Positions 10,905 through 21,961 of a stretch of 64,000 nucleotides of DNA are shown here, piece after piece. A program made the position numbers and the translations under genes. How positions within the stretch are numbered: position 1 is the first letter of the stretch; the number at the start of each line of letters is the position of its first letter. The stretch is from contig CM055099.1 of assembly GCA_029204225.1 (NCBI GenBank), forward strand, positions 42,710,597 to 42,774,596. Reading direction: 5' to 3'. The notes under the pieces were generated by a model. The model did no database searches. It had not been told where the DNA came from and was given only the letters and a program-made list of their open reading frames with translations. Source of the stretch: Diphasiastrum complanatum. Lineage: Eukaryota; Streptophyta; Lycopodiopsida; Lycopodiales; Lycopodiaceae.

Positions 10905-12275
10905 ATGGCACGTAAAACCAGGGGGAGCCCTTGCTCCCCCACTCCTCCCCGACCCCCTCCAGCACCCCGTACACCACCCCCATCCACACCTACTGCCGCT
11001 CCACCTCCCTTCGCTCCACCTACTGCTCCGCCCCCCTCCTCCGCTCCACCTGCTGCTTTGCCCCCCTCCTCCGCTCCATCTGCTGCCCACCAACACCAAC
11101 CACCATCCTCTGGCCAGCTGCCCTCCTCAGCTCCACCCGCTACCCTGCCCTACCAATCTGCTGATCTGTCCCCTTCTTCCGCTCCACCTGTTGCCCATTC
11201 ACCCTCTTCTTCTCCACCTAATGCCCTGCCCTACCCATTTGCTGCTCCACCCTCCTCCTCCGCCCCACCTGCTGCCCTGTCCTGCCCACCGGCTGCCCCT
11301 CCTCTCCACTCCCCCTCCACATGCCATCCTGCTACTGAGCAACAAGTCCCTCCTGCTGCGCAACAGACACCTGCCCCCACTGCTGCGCAACAGCAATCCC
11401 ACTCGAGCCCTCCCTCATCCCCTGTCCCTTCGACTCCCATCTCTACCAACGCTGCTCCAGACACCCCCTTCTTGTCTTATGCCGACTACACCACCTCCAA
11501 ATCCTTCGAGAATTTCCTAGCCTACCAGCTGAAAAAATTGAAGGCAGATGTGCAAACTCTGAAACTGGAAATCATCCACCTACGCACAGAGAACCAACAG
11601 CTCCGGACAGAAATGGAAAATAAATATGCTTCCCAGCCAGAAGAAGAGACAAAGATGAAGATTCAAGATCTGGAACAACGACTGAACCAACACAAAGAAT
11701 CGACCAACACATGGGCTTCTATCATCTCCAAGAACAAAGCTACCAGTCCACCTTGGACAGCCGATGACGGAAGTAAGTCTCCCCCTATTTCATCATTCAT
11801 TTCCGCTACTCTTTCGGAAGAGAAACTTCAAGATTCCAAGGCTCTCAATATTAGGGTACGAGGCATCGTGGACACCCAAAATGCCATTGACGAAGCAAAA
11901 AGATTTTTATGCACTACCCTAGGACACAATGCAGATGGTTTGGATACAGCATGGCGTACTAGAAAAGACACCGCTAACTTGGTCCTCCGCTTCACATCAC
12001 ATACATATCTTAAGGCAACCTTGCGGAAAAGAACCAAATTGAGAGACACCAAAATCTTCATGGATGATGACCTTACCTATATCCAAGTTGAAGAGAGACG
12101 CCAAACAACCTATCCACACCACCTACATCTTGGAATATGGAACTGTAATGGCATACACTCATCATCCATAGCTGGAGATCTTACCGACTTCATCACAGAC
12201 AGAGATATATTATTTTTTATGGAGACACATGAGAGCCCAGAGAGAGGACTACCCACATTTGCAGGTTACAGATGA
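10905..12275 (+). pseudogene. LINE-C ORF1 fused to the endonuclease start
   Basis: ATG at 10,905 lies 20 bases after the CT repeat. Residues about 1-185 are Pro/Ala/Ser-rich. A coiled coil follows (FLAYQLKKLKADVQTLKLEI to LEQRLNQHKE), then the RRM-like region with ALNIRVRGIVDTQNAIDEA, RTRKDTANLVLRF and IFMDDDLTYIQVEERR. At about 12,107 the frame runs straight into the EN start (LGIWNCNGIHSSS, METHES) and stops at 12,276. Related copies have an ORF1 end and a spacer here, so a small deletion made the fusion. The stop leaves an incomplete EN. Confidence 0.8.
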
Positions 12276-12289
12276 GATTCAGTTTATAG

Positions 12290-12910
12290 GACAGAGACTC
12301 GATCAGCGAGTGGCAGAGGTTCGGGTGGAGTTGCATGTCTTTATCGAGAGTCACTACAACCAGTTATAGAGTTTCTCCGACATGATGCACAGGCACGATA
12401 CATATGGGCTCATATCACTGGGCGAGCTATCGGTTTGGATAGGGATCTCTTCATTGCTGCCTGCTACTTCCCTCCAAAGTCCTCCTTTGCAGACGGATCC
12501 GGCTCTCCTTATACTGATCTCTCCGTAGACATTGTTAGATTTACAGATCTTATGTCCTTCTCAGTAGCGACTTTAATGCCAGGATTGCTACCAGACAAGT
12601 TGATTTCCACGACACTGATGACATATTACGTACACGAGCTATTGATTGTGAGGACATTGGCATCACTAGGAGCTCAGAGGATATGATGGGCCCTATCACG
12701 AGTTATGGAGAGTACCTTCTACAGATGGGTGAGGCTCACGAGTTGGCCATCTACAATGGCTTGGCTTGCTGGCCACATTCTAGCAGATTCACTTGCCATC
12801 CACATAGCGGCGGACACAGTGTTGTCGACTATCTCATGGGGTCACCAGCTTTCATCCCACTTATATCTGATTTCCACATTCTTCCCACTACCCTTTCCGA
12901 TTACTCCTTC
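12290..12910 (+). pseudogene. LINE-C endonuclease remainder
   Basis: Pieces in shifting frames match the EN of the intact ORF2: RGSGGVACLYRES near 12,318, DRDLFIAACYFPP at 12,435, and the GEYLLQMGEAHELAIYNGL, CHPHSGGHSVVDYLMGSP and SDYSFLS segments at 12,683-12,910. The normal SDH near the end of EN reads SDY here. The GDFNAR catalytic loop is disrupted around 12,560-12,590. The nuclease would nick target DNA to prime reverse transcription; this copy cannot. Confidence 0.8.
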
Positions 12911-13828
12911 CTATCTTTCAGTATGGGCTCCATCCCGACTTCCCAACCACTCATTATTCCATCCATCTCTCGTGCACCCAAATACACCTTTGATCGCTCT
13001 CACATCAAGACATACCAGGAGGCCGTCAGTTCATTTCTTTGTCATTTTTCCCACACCACGTCGTTGAAAACACAAGCTATCCTCCTTACCACGTCACTAC
13101 ATACCGCTGCATCATTTTCCTTTCCCTCCAAACCACATCGACGCCCACCCACTCCGTCACACCCTATCCGACCTCCCTGGTTTGACGCCGAGTGTCGTAT
13201 CCTCCATCTCCAAGTCACCCAAGCTAGATTGCATTATACACACCTTCTTCCTGCAGCTCGTCGATCTTTCCATTATGCCCTCCGACGGAAGAAACGGACG
13301 TATGAAACTGAAAAAGGGAAAAGCTTAGTCGATTCCCTTTGCAGTTCCTCCTCCGGTGCCTTCTGGAGAGAATTCATCCCCCGTACCCCACCTCCTCCCC
13401 TCACTAACCTCCATACCTGGACTACATACGCCACTACCTTATATACTGTACCCACGAACACACCCATCTCCATTTCTCCCCGACCCACTACTTTCACTTT
13501 CTTCACCCGGGACATGGTCTTGACCGCCATCAAAAGACTGAAAACCCGTCGCACCCGTGATATTGACGACCTTGAATCCGAACTATTAATCCATGCTACA
13601 GATACACTTTCACTGATCCTAGCCACTTTGCTTAATCAAGCAGTTGTCTCCGGCTTCCCTTCCTCCTGGTGCACCAACATCATCCACCCCATTCATAAAA
13701 CTGGTGACCCCATGGACCCCGGTAACTATCGCACCATTATGATTGGACACATCATTGCTAAGTTATATGGCACCATGCTCCAGTCAGCAGTCAGTTCTGA
13801 GGCAGAGTCTAGGAGATTACATGCATAG
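12683..13828 (+). pseudogene. LINE-C ORF2 central part (EN end to RT start)
   Basis: A 381-codon open stretch runs from the C-terminal third of EN through the EN-RT linker (RPPWFDAECRILHLQV and RRKKRTYETEKG) to the first RT block (NIIHPIHKTGDPMDPGNYRT, IIAKLYGTMLQSAVSS). It stops with TAG at 13,829, where LINE-O reads TTG (HALGQACF). The single nonsense change separates it from the RT palm downstream. Confidence 0.85.
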
Positions 13829-14017
13829 GGCCAGGCAGGTTTCAGAGCACACTACTCCACCACAGATCATATCTTCACCCTTCGGGCCATTATTGAGGAG
13901 GCTAGACACAGAAGAGAACGGGTCTACTGTTGTTTTGTTGGCTTCGGGAAAGCCTTCGACTCTGTTCCATGATCCCTTCTCATTCAGCGTCTACGTGACC
14001 TTGGTTTTTCTACTGAC

Positions 14018-14536
14018 ATGATCTTGGCAGTGATGGCACTATATGAGAGAGTCCTTGGCTGTTTTCGGAGTGATACCGGCATCTCGGACCACATCTGGAG
14101 CACTATTGGCGTGAAACAGGGTTGTTCTCTATCCCCAACCATGTTTGGACTATATATTGATGAGCTTGAGAGAGTTATTGAGGGATGCGGTGGCACAGGT
14201 TGCAGGCTTGGGAGCATCTTGATTGCTATACTTTTATATGCAGATGACGTGGTCCTCCTATCTTCTTCCAAAGAGGGATTACAGCGACAGCTAGACAGTC
14301 TTCATGCCTTCTGCAATACATGGGGATTAAGGGTTAACATATTGAAAACCAAAGTTATGGTTTTCAACACATCGAGAGCTTTTATGCAGCGCCAGGAACT
14401 CATCTTTGATGGGCAACCCTTGGACGTCATATCTTCTTACACTTACCTTGGCGTGCTTTTTACAGGCCTTATCTTTGGCATGCGACAGGCAGCCTCCGCC
14501 AGACTTGGGAAGGGTCCGCCTCCCTTGTCCAGTTAG
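14018..14536 (+). pseudogene. LINE-C RT palm and thumb
   Basis: This open stretch includes STIGVKQGCSLSPTMFGLY, the catalytic LLYADDVVLLSSS, GLRVNILKTKVMVFNTSR and SYTYLGVLF. The palm Asp block (CFVGFGKAFDSV near 13,930) lies upstream in another frame and reads G where other copies have D, so the first catalytic Asp is lost. Confidence 0.85.
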
Positions 14537-14691
14537 AGCGCTTTTGTTTTAGACGGTTTATTCGGGATGCCCCGAGTAAATGTCAACTTTTTGATACTCT
14601 CGTTACTCCCACAGCCCTATATGCAGCCGAGGTATGGTGTGCGGGTCTTACATCTTCGGATTGGGCCAGTATTTCACGACTGCAGGTTCTC

Positions 14692-15740
14692 ATGCTATCT
14701 AGGATGATACGGGCTAAGCCATCTGTCCCACATCAGATTATCCTAACAGAGTTCGCGGTCCCTCCCATTCAGCTATCCGCCATCTTCCAGCTTATTCTAT
14801 ATATTCAGCGTATTATGACGTTATCCACAGACGAGCAGAGATACACACAGACGGCACTTGCCTCCTCGCGAGACCTTTATGATCAATTGCATCGACTATC
14901 ATGGTTCTCTCAGGCCTCCCGGATACTGGATACACTTTGGATTTCTATCACAGACCTTCCATCGGGCACCCATGAGTATATCAGACGCTTTCTGTATAGA
15001 GCATACCTGAGCCGGACATGGCAGGGACAGCTCGGGGTCAAACCCGACTATTACAGGACACATTTTCTGGAGCTAGACACAGTTGGATTTCCAGTTTTGC
15101 CACACTGTCTCACCTCAGGACTATCTCATGGGCTCCGATTTATTCTGGGCCAGTTCCGAGTGTCCTCACACTAGTTGGCGATTGAGACTGGACGCTTCCA
15201 GGGTACCCCACGAGAGGAGCGGCTTTGTCAGTTATGTTCATTATCTATGGTTGAGACAGAGGAGCATTTCCTTTTCACATGTCCAGTTTACTGTGAGATC
15301 AAAGGGCGATATCATTGCCTTTTTCGTCAGACACCTGTTACATTACGGTCCCTCATCTCATATGAGGACCCTAGATGTGTGGCACTTATGATACGTGAGA
15401 TGTCCCTCCTGCGTCAGGACCTATGTCAGACAGCTCAACACACCTATCCAGACACAGTCTCAAATTACATCCTTCTTCTCTCACCGGAGATCACGCCCTG
15501 ATACAGACATGACTGACAGCGATTGCGACGACATTCCCAGACCTAGGATGCAGAGACGACGCACCACCCAGCCTCAGGCGGTCACGAGAGTTACATGCCC
15601 TACTAGACCTCTTACACAGAAACACACTATACATGCTCCTGCTCACAGGCGACGTCAGCGGGCTCCTGCACTTCCTCATGCTACAGCTCGCATTACATCC
15701 TTCTACAACGCCAGTACAGACCTGGCATCTTGACATGGAT
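14692..15740 (+). pseudogene. LINE-C ORF2 C-terminal region with CCHC finger and PIP-like motifs
   Basis: Frames 14,692-15,174, 15,175-15,501 and 15,395-15,733 cover the end of ORF2. The finger is CQLCSLSMVETEEHF...C near 15,230. The tail has QSQITSFF (15,455-15,478) followed by basic SHRRSR, an acidic patch (DSDCDD) and a second ITSFY near 15,690. The same two-motif tail occurs in LINE-A, N, O and Q. A TAG at 15,172-15,174 and a shift near 15,400 break it. Confidence 0.8.
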
Positions 15741-15887
15741 ACATTTGACTACCATGCACAGACATTATCATTTATGTAGTTATCTTAACTTGCACTAGAT
15801 GTTTCTTTTTTTCTTTATTACAGTTTTTGGAGTCGTTTATACGCTCCACGGTTACCACATACTTGACATGTATTTCCTTAGTCTTAT

Positions 15888-15900
15888 ATGCCTTTGGCAT
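15888..15900 (+). promoter_or_regulatory. LINE 3' terminal hairpin (ATGCC/GGCAT)
   Basis: A perfect 5-bp stem, ATGCC and GGCAT with loop TTT, is followed by GGAAAAGACATTAATAAAG and the CT run. AATAAA here could also act as a polyadenylation signal. Confidence 0.7.
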
Positions 15901-15921
15901 GGAAAAGACATTAATAAAGCT

Positions 15922-15943
15922 TTCTCTCTCTCTCTCTCTCTCT
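15922..15943 (+). repeat. Short (CT)n at the LINE-C tail
   Basis: About ten CT units follow the LINE-C tail. The next LINE fragment starts directly after. Confidence 0.9.
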
Positions 15944-16490
15944 ACAATCAGAATCCACCAATCTGTTTTCCACTACAATTTACTCTCCTTTCAAAGCTTT
16001 TGAAGACTTCCTGGTATACGAAGTGAAGGTGTTAAAAACAAAGATGAAATCAAGCTACTTCGGGAAGAAAATGGACAATTGGAAAGAGATTTTGCAGCCT
16101 ACAAAGAGGGGGGGGCTAGGGGCAAGGTGAAACATCAGCTACAGTGATGAAAATCCAAGCCTTAGAACACGATTTTAACATAAGGAAACCACACAAACTT
16201 GGGCATCTCCTTTCAAGAATACAGATGGTAAGCCATAAATGTCCTCTTTTATTTCAGCTATTATTTATGAGGAGAAAATGAGAGAGCAAAAGGCCCTTAA
16301 TGTGAGAGTAAGAGGTATTGTCGACAAAAAAGATGCTGTTCAAGAGACGTATTGTCACACAAGATGTTATTCAAGAAGCAACCAGATTTCTGGAAACCAC
16401 ATTAGGGCACAACAATCGAGGGATGGATAGAGCTTGGTGACCAATAAAGATTAGGCCACATTAATCATTCGCTTGAAAACTCTTGAATGA
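15944..16490 (+). mobile_element. LINE-D, ORF1 fragment
   Basis: This is an eroded ORF1. It holds a FKAFEDFLVYEVKVLKTKM-like coil start near 15,995, then SFISAIIYEEKMREQKALNV and RVRGIVDKKDAVQE (16,239-16,360), and fades near 16,490. There is a short duplicated segment around the Val-Arg-Gly block. No ORF2 or tail is attached, so it is 3' truncated or rearranged. Confidence 0.7.
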
Positions 16491-17560
16491 TGATCATTGA
16501 TGACAAATGTAAGATAAATCTAAGTTTCTAGCCTAAATTTTTTTGGCTTTCTCAAACATTGTCATAACCTTCTTGTTTATTCTTTTCTCTGATCTCGACA
16601 TTGCAATTTGCAAATAAGTTTGAACTTCAACTTTCAAGTTTCAACATTGAAACAAAATTACAATTTACAATCTACAATCCTAGTACCTACGTACTACGTA
16701 GTACGGTCCCGGGTCTAGACTCTAGACTCTACCTAGCTAGTAGCTGCAGCCTGCCATAATCCATATCACTGATCACTGTAGTTTGTATCAGACTAGTAAG
16801 TGGACATTGGACCGTGGTCACGACTCACTAGTTAGTAGCTATAACTTAGTACTAAGTAGTCAGTGGTCACTAATAACTATAATCTATTATCGGGATTCAG
16901 CTCTAGCCTCTGAGCTCAAATTTCAATTATACTCCAGGCTCCTAATTTCTAAACCCTGAGTTCCAACCGGCAACTTCCAAGTGGCAAGTTCCAACTCGTT
17001 ACAACTTACTCCACACTTGTCACTCACAGTCCTGAGTCTCCTTAGAAGTTAGCAAGCAATTGCCAGTGAGCACTTAGCAGATCCTTGTACCTAGGTAGTA
17101 GGGGGCCGGGGCCACTGGGCCAGGATGGCAGGATATGGTTACAAGTTAGTAACTTAGTAGTCACAACTTACAACTTTGAACTTTCAAGTTCCAACTTACT
17201 AGCAGAGTACTTACTGCAGTTCTCTTAAACTTGGGTCATAATGTCCATTGTCATTCTAAGAATCTAATTTCTGTAAATTCTGTTTTGAATCTTGATACGA
17301 CAGGCCACACCGTCACAAGAGATCTGATTATCCTGAATTCTAATATCAGTAAATTTAGAGAAAGATTGAAATTGTTGAGCTATTAATATTTAAGTATCTA
17401 TACTATCAGTGAATGTTTGACTTTCTTTTTTTGAAGAACTGGAAAAAAAAAGGTTCGAACCGTTTTCCGATTCGAACCCGGCCTGGCAGTTTGAACCTCA
17501 AAGAATCAATTCGAACCGGCCGGTTCGAATCGACCTGTTCGAATCGGGATGCAACCTTGG
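16490..17560. other. Unassigned DNA with CTAG-rich and TTCGAA-rich parts
   Basis: No element protein is recognised. Around 16,675-16,880 the four-base palindromes CTAG and GTAC and the six-base ACTAGT recur unusually often. A TTCGAA cluster lies at 17,454-17,545. A weak resemblance to copia GAG-pre-integrase spacing around 17,225-17,340 was not good enough to call. Confidence 0.4.
17454..17545. repeat. Cluster of TTCGAA palindromes
   Basis: Five TTCGAA sites occur in about 90 bases, in GGTTCGAACC, ATTCGAACC and GTTCGAATC contexts that pair with each other as short inverted repeats. The B-box-like GGTTCGAATC also occurs, but no tRNA cloverleaf or A box fits. It may be a small satellite or a folded element end. 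Confidence 0.55.
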
Positions 17561-17564
17561 ATTC

Positions 17565-18775
<1,211 letters not shown>

Positions 18776-20112
18776 TGCAAATCTATGAGCGCATAAAACG
18801 TCTCCAAAACTGTAATAAAGAAAACATCTAGTACAAGCTAAAATAGACGTAAGCGAGAGTGTGTGTGCATAATAATCATATGTATCCATGTCAAGATGTC
18901 AAGACTGTGCTGATGCTGTAGAAAGATGTAATGCGAGCCGCAACAGGAATCGTTGGAGCCTGCTAACGTTGTATATGAGCATGAGCACGTGTAGTAGTAC
19001 GTCTCTGTGTAGGATGTCTGGTGATCCTGGCAGTAACGTGATTGTGGGAAGTACATTGTCTCTGATCTCTATGAGCATGTAAGCGGCCATCATCCTCGTC
19101 GTCGTCATAATCATGATCCTCATGCACTAAATCAGGCAATCTCCGCCTAGTAAAGCAGGAAGTAATCAATGGTTGAGAGGTAAAATGTTGGGATGTCCCG
19201 TAGAGATCTCTCCGCAATATGAACATCTCGCATACCATCAGGGTCCTCATAAGCTATGAGAGCACGTAGAGTGGTAGGCATGTCTCGAAACAAGCAGTGA
19301 TATCTCCCTCTGATCTCATAGTATACAGGGCATCTAAAGATAAAATGCTCCTCAGACTCCAGCTCACCTAGAGAGCATAACTGGCAAATCCGCTCCTCTC
19401 TAGGAATACCATGGAACCTCCCAATCTCAATAGCTAGCTGGTGAGAAGACACTCTGAGCTGTCCTAGTGTGAATTTGAGGCAATGTGATAGTCCCGAATC
19501 CAAGTAGTGTGGCATGACTGGGGTCCCTGATGCATCCAGCTCCAGAAAATGGGTCCGATAGAAAGCTAGCTTAGCCCCTAACTGGCTACTCCAAGTCCAC
19601 TCTAGATATGCGCGATAGAGAAATCACCGGATATACCGATGAGGGAAGCTCTGTGATGGAGATACCAAATGACTCAAGTAGGAGGTGAGATGCGTGAGAG
19701 AACCATGATAATTTGTAGCCCTGATCATGAAGACACTGTGAGGAGGATAGTGCAATCTCCGGCAGCGCCTGTACCCTCTGAATATAAGTAATGAGCTGAA
19801 GAGCTGCCTCGATCTGTATAGGTGGTACTGCAAACTCGGCCAGGAGAATCTCATGTGGAACAGAAGGCTTCGCTCGAATCAACCGAGCTAGCATGGTGGT
19901 CTGTAATCGTGAAAGACTGGCCCAATGTGAAGAGGGGAGACCTGTACACCATGTCTCTGCCGCATATAGAGCCGTAGGGGTGACAATGGTATCAAAGAGG
20001 TGATACTTACTGTGAGCATCCTGGATGGACTTCCGGAAACAAAATCGCTCTAGCTGAACAAGGGAGGCATGTCCCTTCCCCAGTCGAGTGGTAACGGCCT
20101 GTCTCACCCAGA
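18776..20112 (-). mobile_element. LINE-F, ORF2 C-terminal half and 3' UTR, reversed
   Basis: On the minus strand it starts in the thumb region (ASLVQLERFCFRKSIQDAHS near 20,060). It reads ALYAAETWCTGLPSSHWASL, RAKPSVPHEILLAEFAVPP and SWFSHASHLLLESFGIS down to 19,630. The CCHC region CQLCSLGELESEEHF follows near 19,380, then a degenerate PIP-like QPLITSCF (19,152-19,175) and the 3' UTR. It stops near 18,776 before the hairpin and tail. It is a type I relative of LINE-O. Confidence 0.85.
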
Positions 20113-20119
20113 GACAACA

Positions 20120-20485
20120 TATCATTCAGTTTCCTGCTGTCATGCAAGCTACATACCCTACCATGAGGCGACACCTTTCTCATCAACGACCACCCGACGA
20201 CATCAGCCACGCAACTTGGACATACACCCAGCAGCAACACCCATTACATCCTTTTTCCATAGCAATGGAAGATAATGACATCATTCATATCATCATATTG
20301 TAGACAGATATATCAGTACCGTATTCATTGTAGCTCATTGCATCTAGATTATAGTTAGATGCAAATGTGTTTTTCTTATTATTTCGGAGTTGTTTTATAC
20401 GCTCCCATGGTTACCACACACTTGACATGTAATATTTTTCGTCTCATATGCCTTTTGGCGTGGAAAAGACATTAATAATACTGCT
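20120..20485 (+). mobile_element. LINE-G, short 3' end fragment
   Basis: It contains the end of the ORF2 tail (an ITSFF-like residue pattern near 20,248), the 3' UTR and a hairpin at 20,448-20,461 with one G-U type pair (ATGCC/GGCGT). GGAAAAGACATTAATAAT follows. It faces LINE-F head to head. In place of a pure CT repeat it runs into pyrimidine-rich CTT-type DNA. Confidence 0.75.
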
Positions 20486-21888
20486 GTTGTTGTTGCGCCC
20501 TCTTCTTATTCTTCTTCTTTTCTCCCATTCTCCCCTTCTTCTTCTTTTCCATCTTCCTCCTCGTCTTCTCCTTCTCCACATCCCTCTTTTTTTCTCCTTT
20601 ATCTGCTTTTGTCCCTTCCTCTTCCTCTTCTTCTGTTGTTGGCTCTTCTTTATCTCTCTACTTATCATTACCCCCACTCCTGCCATTTCATAACCCTCTT
20701 CACAGCAACCCTACATTCCCACTAAGGCAATAGAGTCCTATCTTGCCTCTAACCTAAGTGTTCTGCTACAGGATTTCCAAGGTTTGAAGACAAAGTTACA
20801 CATGGGTAAGACCGAGATGGCTTATCTCAAAGAGACTAATACCCATCTGCAACAAGTGAATATGCTTAAGCAAAATTTCAAATCCCAGCCTCTTCTTGCT
20901 ACACCGGAACCATCGCACAAACTCAAAGAATTGGAGGACAAAATCAAAAAACAGAAAAAGGAAGCTCTTTCCTGGGTCCTCCAATTTCTTTGGTAATTTC
21001 AGCTACTCTTTCTAAAGAGAAATCTAGGGAGCAAAAAACACTCAACATTAGAGTAAGAGGCATTCACAGCTTCAAATCACATTGTATTTCTCCCGCAGGA
21101 GATTGGGGACGGACCCTAGATCGGATGATAGTGGTGACGACAGGCCCTCTTTACTACATAGAGACCAGAGACGGTGTACTACTCATTGCCCATAGAGCCG
21201 CTACTCAGAGATGACCTTCTTGGCGACGCTGTGTCTTTAGGTGCCTTGTATATTATGAGATCAGAGGGAGATACCATTGTTTTCGCGACATGCCCATTAC
21301 ACGATGGTCACTCATAGCCTATGAGGACTCCCGGTGTGTGGCAGTTATGATACGAGAGATGCTCTTACTGTGACGGGACTTATGTCAGATAGCTCAGCAG
21401 AGTCATGTTTCTCATCCTCAAATTACCTCCTCCTCTAAGAGAAGACGACGGGACTTCTAGTGATAAGGATGATGTTGATGACGACATATCCGCTCATAGG
21501 GATCAGAGACAGCGCCCCACTCATACTCATGTTGCAGCACGAGCTACTTGACTGTGGCAAGAGCTACTCGACCTATCACGAGGAAATCTCATCCCCCTAG
21601 CCGATGTCAGCGACCACCAAAGTTCCCCCATGCTGCAGCTTGTATCACATCTTTCTATAATATCAACAGGACTTGGCTGGATGATAGGGCTATACCTCAC
21701 TCATGATATTTAGCTGTAGTTATGCTCCCACATATTTCATATTTCATCGCATTTATTTCAGTTCATAGTACTTAGATATGTTATTTCGTTACTGTTTCGG
21801 AGACGTTTCATATGCTCCCACTGTTACCACACTTGACATGTACATGTACCTGTCTTATATGCCTTTTGGCATGGAAAAGACATTAATA

Positions 21889-21891
<3 letters not shown>
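20486..21891 (+). mobile_element. LINE-H, ORF1 start joined to 3' end
   Basis: Pyrimidine-rich DNA (20,486-20,690) leads into an ORF1 coiled coil (LASNLSVLLQDFQGLKTKLH, ELEDKIKKQKKEALSW) and the start of the RRM-like domain (SREQKTLNIRVRGI, ending near 21,064). About 21,230 onward is the end of ORF2 ([20 protein letters not shown] type) plus the complete 3' UTR, a perfect hairpin (21,859-21,872), ACATTAATAAAG and CT repeats. EN, RT and the finger are gone. Confidence 0.8.
21859..21872 (+). promoter_or_regulatory. LINE 3' terminal hairpin (ATGCC/GGCAT)
   Basis: A perfect 5-bp stem with loop TTTT, 19 bases before the CT repeat. It is identical in form to the LINE-O tail at 51,397-51,410. Confidence 0.7.

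Positions 21892-21959
<68 letters not shown>
21892..21959 (+). repeat. (CT)n microsatellite, LINE-H/element-I junction
   Basis: About 34 CT units lie directly after the LINE-H tail AAAG and before the 5' leader of the next element. Confidence 0.95.

Positions 21960-21961
<2 letters not shown>

Larger units (their letters stand above)
10886..15922 (+). mobile_element. LINE-C, near full length, tail type I, mutated
   Basis: It spans from the (CT)n at its 5' end to a complete 3' end. The order is ORF1 (10,905), EN (about 12,125-12,910), RT (about 13,650-14,540), thumb and C-terminal region, CCHC finger (near 15,225), PIP-like motif (15,455-15,478), 3' UTR, hairpin (15,888-15,900), ACATTAATAAAG and a short CT run. 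Stops at 12,276, 13,829 and 15,174 and several shifts disable ORF2. Apart from an ORF1/ORF2 boundary deletion near 12,100 it is close to full length at 5.0 kb. Confidence 0.92.

Noticed and set aside
17454-17545. tRNA gene or tRNA-derived SINE from the GGTTCGAATC B-box match
   Set aside because: No A box at the right distance and no cloverleaf. The motif is part of a palindrome cluster.
18776-20485. LINE-F and LINE-G as one twin-primed (5'-inverted) insertion
   Set aside because: Both pieces contain the end of ORF2 and the same 3' UTR part, so they overlap in content and cannot come from one RNA in that way.
20486-20700. Arg/Lys-rich or Leu-rich small protein
   Set aside because: The stretch is CTT/CTC-rich pyrimidine DNA at a LINE junction; the frames reflect composition.
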